Origin: an uncultured Paracoccaceae bacterium
GTDB lineage: Bacteria; Pseudomonadota; Alphaproteobacteria; Rhodobacterales; Rhodobacteraceae
DNA: 64,000 bases
Reading direction: 5' to 3'
NCBI GenBank assembly: GCA_947495295.1
Contig: CANLYJ010000001.1
Location: 1,116,001 to 1,180,000, forward strand
The translations under genes and the position numbers were made by a program. Shown piece by piece: positions 59,532 through 64,000 of this stretch. Within the stretch, counting starts at the first letter, position 1, and the number at the start of each line of letters is the position of its first letter. The notes under the pieces are model-generated. The model worked only from the letters and a program-made list of their open reading frames with translations, was not told the DNA's origin and ran no database searches.

Positions 59532-62500
59532 GTGGTGTCCTTTGACGAACCTGCACGGACAACCGTCAGAACCTGATCGATCAAAGCATAGGCGGCATCG
59601 GTACCATCCAGCATGTTGAAGTATCGAACCAAGAGAGCCTTCTTGATGGCGGCTTCAAGGTTCCCAGGACTGATTGAGTGTGACTGAACAGCATCCATCA
59701 CAACAGACTCGATGTGCAAAGCTTCTGTCACAAGTTCATCTTCTGTGGCCTCTTGGCCGTTCAGATGGTCCAGAAGAAGACCATAATAGGCCTTGGCACG
59801 TGGCTGGTCGGTGAAGCGATCTGGAACCCCTGGTGTGTTGCGTTCAGCAACCTGTGCTTCCAGGTCTTTGAACATCGTGTACTGCTTGTGAGGATGATCG
59901 AACAAAGCTTCTGCGGCCTCAATGGCTTCTCTGAGGAGTTCAGAGAATGCCCTTTGTGCATACGGATCATCAATCAGGTCTTGCTCAATTGTCTTCCGCA
60001 GACGGGTCTTGATGACATCCGCCTCGGTGCGGGTCTTTTCGTCGGACCAGTCCTCAGGGTTGTCGTTCTGACCAAGTGTATCGACACGGATGAACCCTTC
60101 AGGATCAACGATTCTTTCTACGTTCACTTGCTTATCAACCAGCCGACGAATCTGCTCTTCGTACTCTGAGAAGTCCACGGTTTCGTTTGCATCACGCTTG
60201 GCTTGAACACGTAATTCGGTGAAGAAACGCAGGTCGCGTTTGTACGTCTGGATCGTCTTTTCGTCGAAGGCACCATCATCAAAGAACGTCCGCGACGACA
60301 ATGCCAGCTTCAGACACAGGCCAAACTCGGTCAGAGCGTCATAAAAATCTTCTCGGACCTTTTGCGTTTGATCGAAGCTGTGACCTGATTCGTCTTCTGT
60401 AACCCGTGGCACCAGCACTCTGCGGAACTGTTCCACGTCTTCCTTGTTATGCACGTCTGAGAAGATCGCCCACAGGGCATCATGCAGCCCTGGCAGACGT
60501 TTATACTCGGTGGACATGTTGGAGAATGTCCCAGCCAGATCATCCACGTCGTAGCCCTGCTGGGTTTCTTGGGCGAGGTCATGGTAGTCCTGAATGGATG
60601 TGTCCAACTCAGCTAAGATACCACGGTAGTCAATAAGGTAACCGAACTGTTTCGCTTCATGAAGGCGGTTCACCCGTGCGATGGCTTGGAGCAAGTTGTG
60701 GCTCTTGAGGTGTTTGTCGATGTATAGAACGGCGTTCCTCGGTTCATCGAAGCCCGTTAGCAGCTTGTCCACGACGATCAGGATGTCTGGTGCACCATCC
60801 GTGGCAAACCCATCAATTACGTCTGCTTCGTATCGCTCAGGATCATTGCTGACGTTCTGGTTCCACCATGCCTGCACCTCTGGGGTTTTGGCTTCGTCGG
60901 TATCATCATGTCCTTCGCGGCTATCAGGTGCAGAGATCACCACTGCACTGGTGACCATCCCTGTATCGTCTAGTGCCTTCTTGTACCTAACCGCAGATAG
61001 CTTGCTGTCTGTGGCAAGTTGGGCCTTCAGTCCTGGGCTTTGATCTATGAAGTTCTCTTTGAAGTGGGCGGCAATGTCCCAAGCGATCATCTCGATGCGG
61101 GCTTCGGCTTTATACACCTGACCACGGGTTGCGTACTTTTGCTTCAAATCCGATAGCTGCTGATCTGATAACCCCATGGTGCGCTGATCGAACCATGCAT
61201 CAACAGCACGTTCATTGATGTCCAAGATGGGTTTTCGTTCTTCATAAACCAAAGGTGTGACGGCACCATCCTCAACCGCATCCTGCATGGTGTAGGCGTG
61301 GAGGATGGGACCAAATTTGTTGCGGGTCTTATCCTCTTTCAGCAGTGGGGTACCTGTGAAAGCGATGAAGGCTGCATTGGGGAGCGCCTGACGCATCCGT
61401 TCGTGGTTCTCACCACCCTGACTGCGGTGACCCTCATCCACCAGCACGATCAACTTATCAGACGTGTTCTTGCATTCTGGTAACTTGGTCGCTGAGTTGA
61501 ACTTTTGCAGCAGGGTGAAAATGATCCGCTCGTTGCTAGAGCCGATCCGCTTCGCCAGATCACGACCAGACTGAACCTTGGCCTTCTCACCGTCCTTCTT
61601 GGTCGCCACCGACGATCCAAAAGCCCCACCTGTCAGGAACGTTGCGGCAAGCTGTTTTTCCAGATCAATTCGATCTGTCACGATGATGATGCGGCTGTTG
61701 GCAAGCTCAGGGTCAAGCAGCAGCGCCTTGGTCAACAGCACCATGAGATTGGACTTACCTGATCCAGTCGTATGCCAGATGACGCCACCTTCGCGGCTTC
61801 CATCAGGTTTCTGCTTGGCCACCTGAGACAGGATTGCCTTCACACCACCGAACTGTTGGTACCTGGCGGCGACCTTCTTGTTACCACGATCAAAGAAAAT
61901 GAACCGCCTGGTGAAGTCTAGTAGCCTGTCTGGGCGTAGCAGGCTGATGATCGTCCGATCCTGCTCAGTGAGCAGTACAAGCCCGCTATGAAGCCGTTCG
62001 AAGTCGTTCTTGGCCCATTTGGGTTTGTCCGCAAACAACGCTGACTTCTGATCGTCAGTCAGCGAAGTGGACTTGATCTCCTGCATCTGAGCTTCGGTGA
62101 TCTCTTCCTCTGTCCACGACCCCCAGAACTTCTTGGGTGTGTTTGTTGTCCCGTACCTAGCATCGGTACCAGAGATCGACATCAGCACCTGAGAATAGGC
62201 ATAGAGGCCCTGAATACCCTGATCTTTTTGGTTCCTGTTGTGTTGACTGATGCCCTCAAGAATCATCGATTTATCGACAGACGAAGAGTTTGGACGCTTC
62301 GCCTCAATCACCACCAGTGGCAACCCGTTCACATAGCACACAACATCAGGACGATACCGTCCCAGTGCAGCAGGACGTTCGACGCTAAGTTCTTCAGTGA
62401 CATGCAGCAGGTTCGCGTTGACATCATCCCAGTTGATCAACGGAACGGTGACGGATGTCTTCTGTCCGCCGACGAACTCATCCACCGTGATGCCCAACGT

Positions 62501-62812
62501 TATCTGCTTGTAGATGGCTTCATTGGCGGCAATCAGTCCTTCGTTCAACTTCGGTGCTGAGATGGCTTTGACGACCTGCGTGATCCCGTTCTCAGACAGA
62601 GGATATTGCTGACCTTTGAAGTCGAACCGATGTGCTGAAAGCCAGTCACGCAACACAGGTTCAAGGATCACAACCCGCTCCGACCCACGCATATCCATGG
62701 CATCAATGGGGGAGAGGTAGGTCCACCCCGTAACCATCAGCACATGCAATGCAGGGAGCTTCGACGCTGCTTCTTCGCGGGTGTCAGGAGTGTGGTGACT
62801 GGCCATGTTCAT
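59528..62812 (-). CDS. hsdR: type I restriction endonuclease subunit HsdR
   Basis: Motor and nuclease subunit of a type I R-M complex. 1094 residues. The N-terminal PD-ExK nuclease has Asp156 (RPDVVCYVNG) and Glu170-x-Lys172 (VVIEAKRP). The SF2 translocase has Walker A HTTGSGKSNLM near residue 347, VDEGHRS as Walker B, AFTGTPL, LLTGFDEP and QAIARVNRLH as later motifs. The frame is intact. hsdM and hsdS are not in the window and would be expected upstream, past 64000. The start overlaps the dGTPase stop by 4 bases. Confidence 0.95.
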   Translation of the reverse strand: MNMASHHTPDTREEAASKLPALHVLMVTGWTYLSPIDAMDMRGSERVVILEPVLRDWLSAHRFDFKGQQYPLSENGITQVVKAISAPKLNEGLIAANEAIYKQITLGITVDEFVGGQKTSVTVPLINWDDVNANLLHVTEELSVERPAALGRYRPDVVCYVNGLPLVVIEAKRPNSSSVDKSMILEGISQHNRNQKDQGIQGLYAYSQVLMSISGTDARYGTTNTPKKFWGSWTEEEITEAQMQEIKSTSLTDDQKSALFADKPKWAKNDFERLHSGLVLLTEQDRTIISLLRPDRLLDFTRRFIFFDRGNKKVAARYQQFGGVKAILSQVAKQKPDGSREGGVIWHTTGSGKSNLMVLLTKALLLDPELANSRIIIVTDRIDLEKQLAATFLTGGAFGSSVATKKDGEKAKVQSGRDLAKRIGSSNERIIFTLLQKFNSATKLPECKNTSDKLIVLVDEGHRSQGGENHERMRQALPNAAFIAFTGTPLLKEDKTRNKFGPILHAYTMQDAVEDGAVTPLVYEERKPILDINERAVDAWFDQRTMGLSDQQLSDLKQKYATRGQVYKAEARIEMIAWDIAAHFKENFIDQSPGLKAQLATDSKLSAVRYKKALDDTGMVTSAVVISAPDSREGHDDTDEAKTPEVQAWWNQNVSNDPERYEADVIDGFATDGAPDILIVVDKLLTGFDEPRNAVLYIDKHLKSHNLLQAIARVNRLHEAKQFGYLIDYRGILAELDTSIQDYHDLAQETQQGYDVDDLAGTFSNMSTEYKRLPGLHDALWAIFSDVHNKEDVEQFRRVLVPRVTEDESGHSFDQTQKVREDFYDALTEFGLCLKLALSSRTFFDDGAFDEKTIQTYKRDLRFFTELRVQAKRDANETVDFSEYEEQIRRLVDKQVNVERIVDPEGFIRVDTLGQNDNPEDWSDEKTRTEADVIKTRLRKTIEQDLIDDPYAQRAFSELLREAIEAAEALFDHPHKQYTMFKDLEAQVAERNTPGVPDRFTDQPRAKAYYGLLLDHLNGQEATEDELVTEALHIESVVMDAVQSHSISPGNLEAAIKKALLVRYFNMLDGTDAAYALIDQVLTVVRAGSSKDTT

Positions 62813-64000
62813 AACCGATCAAACACAGAACCGACACGAGGTTCAAAGAGTTGTTGATACCGTTTCGTGGCATATTCGTCGGTCATGCCAGCGATGTAAT
62901 CACAGACGACCCGTTCCATTGGTAGGTTCTTTGCTTTGGCAAACTCTCTTGGCATGAGCAGTCTTTCTGGGTCTGTCATGAACGTATCAAAGAGTTCGGT
63001 GACGATCTTCTGACCCTTGAACTCCAGTTGCTGAACTGGTGTCGCCTTGATGACATCGAAGTAAACGAAATCCTTCAGAACCTTGAGTTCCGCAGCAACG
63101 TCTGAGGGCAATACCGCGTTTGCTGACAATACTGGATGGCCAATTCCATTCGCATCAGGGTGCAACTCAATTGCGTTGACGAAGTACCCAACAAGGTGAC
63201 CAATCGCGGCTTTCCGCTCATGTGTGTCCTCACTGAACAACTGGGTGACAAACTCATCATAGGTGCATTTCGTTTGTTCCAAGTACCTGGCTAACTTGTC
63301 CTCAGGCATATCGGACGCGAACTGTCGTTGAGTGAAGAGCTTGAGACTTAACGCATCCTCTAGATCGTGAACCCCATAGGCAATGTCGTCAGCCAACTCC
63401 ATGATCGACGTATCAAGGGCCTTGAACTTGGTCTTCTTATGGCGATCAGAAGTTTTGGTCGAAGCAAACATATCCCACTCAGACGCTAGTTCACCTGACT
63501 TGATCCAAGCAATTGTGTCCCCTTCGGTGTCCAGATAGCACTTTGGCGGTTTGTATTCGTAAGCCTTGAAGACGGAACCAGTCACTTCTTTCGGGTAGAC
63601 CGATGCGTCATTCACTGTCTCATATGAGGCTGGATATTTGAGGACGCCCAACAGAGTACGACGGGTCAGGTTCATACCGTGGTCAGGATGATAGGGTTCA
63701 AGCTTGGCCATGATCCTAAGAGTTTGACCATTACCTTCAAAACCGCCGTGATTCGTCATGCACTTGTTGAGTGCGATCTCGCCACCATGCCCGAACGGAG
63801 GATGTCCCAGATCATGGGCTAAGCAGATTGTTCTGATGAGTGTGGGGTTGGGAAGGTGATCAAGGATGGGATCAGACTGATCAGTTTGCCTTTGCAGTTT
63901 CTTGGCGATGGCCTCACCGATTTGGCTGACCTCCATCGAATGGGTCAGACGGGTTCGGTAGAAGTCACTATCGCCGAGTCCCAGAACCTGCGTTTTTGCC
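62809..64000 (-). CDS. dGTPase-like HD phosphohydrolase (partial, runs off window)
   Basis: At least 396 residues; the frame is open to the window edge, so the true start is missing. The HD set is visible as RTRLTHSMEVSQIG just upstream of an internal ATG (63936), LAHDLGHPPFGHGGE and MELADDIAYGVHDLED. This is the deoxyguanosine-triphosphate triphosphohydrolase pattern. It is coupled to hsdR by an ATGA, which makes it part of the defence operon and not the housekeeping copy. dGTPases can restrict phage by draining dNTPs. Confidence 0.88.
   Translation of the reverse strand, partial: AKTQVLGLGDSDFYRTRLTHSMEVSQIGEAIAKKLQRQTDQSDPILDHLPNPTLIRTICLAHDLGHPPFGHGGEIALNKCMTNHGGFEGNGQTLRIMAKLEPYHPDHGMNLTRRTLLGVLKYPASYETVNDASVYPKEVTGSVFKAYEYKPPKCYLDTEGDTIAWIKSGELASEWDMFASTKTSDRHKKTKFKALDTSIMELADDIAYGVHDLEDALSLKLFTQRQFASDMPEDKLARYLEQTKCTYDEFVTQLFSEDTHERKAAIGHLVGYFVNAIELHPDANGIGHPVLSANAVLPSDVAAELKVLKDFVYFDVIKATPVQQLEFKGQKIVTELFDTFMTDPERLLMPREFAKAKNLPMERVVCDYIAGMTDEYATKRYQQLFEPRVGSVFDRL

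Overview
The window looks like a chromosomal segment of a Roseobacter-clade alphaproteobacterium (Rhodobacteraceae). The evidence is a protocatechuate (pca) cluster, the PhyR/NepR/EcfG general stress pathway, an IscR-headed suf operon with an IscR-type operator, and frequent 1- or 4-nt start/stop overlaps. The assignment is inferred from gene content and not from a database match.

Layout. 0-5 kb: 4-hydroxybenzoate/protocatechuate catabolism (pobA, pcaC, pcaH, pcaG, a BKACE-family enzyme, and convergent pcaB). 5-16 kb: housekeeping genes (cysS, cimA, a lipoprotein, a squalene/phytoene-synthase-like protein, an MFS transporter) and two divergent cobalamin pairs (cobA-cobB and cbiD-cobK), followed by a DNA glycosylase and an esterase. 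16-22.4 kb: a degenerate GGDEF protein, an HNH nuclease, the zwf-pgl-pgi upper Entner-Doudoroff operon behind an 18-bp palindrome, a degenerate prepilin-peptidase homologue and a Rid protein. 22.5-26.8 kb: two large coupled genes with Ig-like, PKD and beta-helix folds, next to tRNA-Gly(CCC). 27-29 kb: HD hydrolase, Lys/Ala-rich protein and alpha/beta hydrolase. 29-37.6 kb: iscR-(hyp)-nifS-sufB-(hyp)-sufC-sufD-yip1-yip1-sufS, ending at tRNA-Arg(CCG).

37.7-43.3 kb is an accessory patchwork on the 3' side of tRNA-Arg. It holds a truncated conjugative coupling protein with small membrane-protein genes, a MORN-like repeat protein, a frameshifted gene and a resolvase fragment joined directly to a truncated, frameshifted thymidylate-synthase-family gene. 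The last is overlapped by an apparent alpha-glutamyl/putrescinyl-thymine pyrophosphorylase-family gene, and MobC/relaxase remnants follow. I read it as layered mobile-element debris enclosing a fossil nucleotide or DNA-base modification module.

43.3-58.1 kb is a general stress response block. It contains a Crp/Fnr regulator, a pseudo-receiver, holin-like, DUF883 and DUF1328 proteins, dps, phyR, nepR, ecfG, a HisKA_2 kinase, phospholipase D, an AI-2E exporter, small membrane proteins, mscS, DUF2254, DUF2945, topoisomerase IB, a MATE exporter and csbD. Eleven sites matching GGAAC-N16/17-nGTT lie in front of these transcription units, so the regulators and much of a likely regulon can be read from the sequence.

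58.1-64 kb: after about 690 bp without a recognisable gene comes a minus-strand, translationally coupled defence operon: a dGTPase-like HD protein (running off the window), HsdR, and a YgjP-like metallopeptidase.
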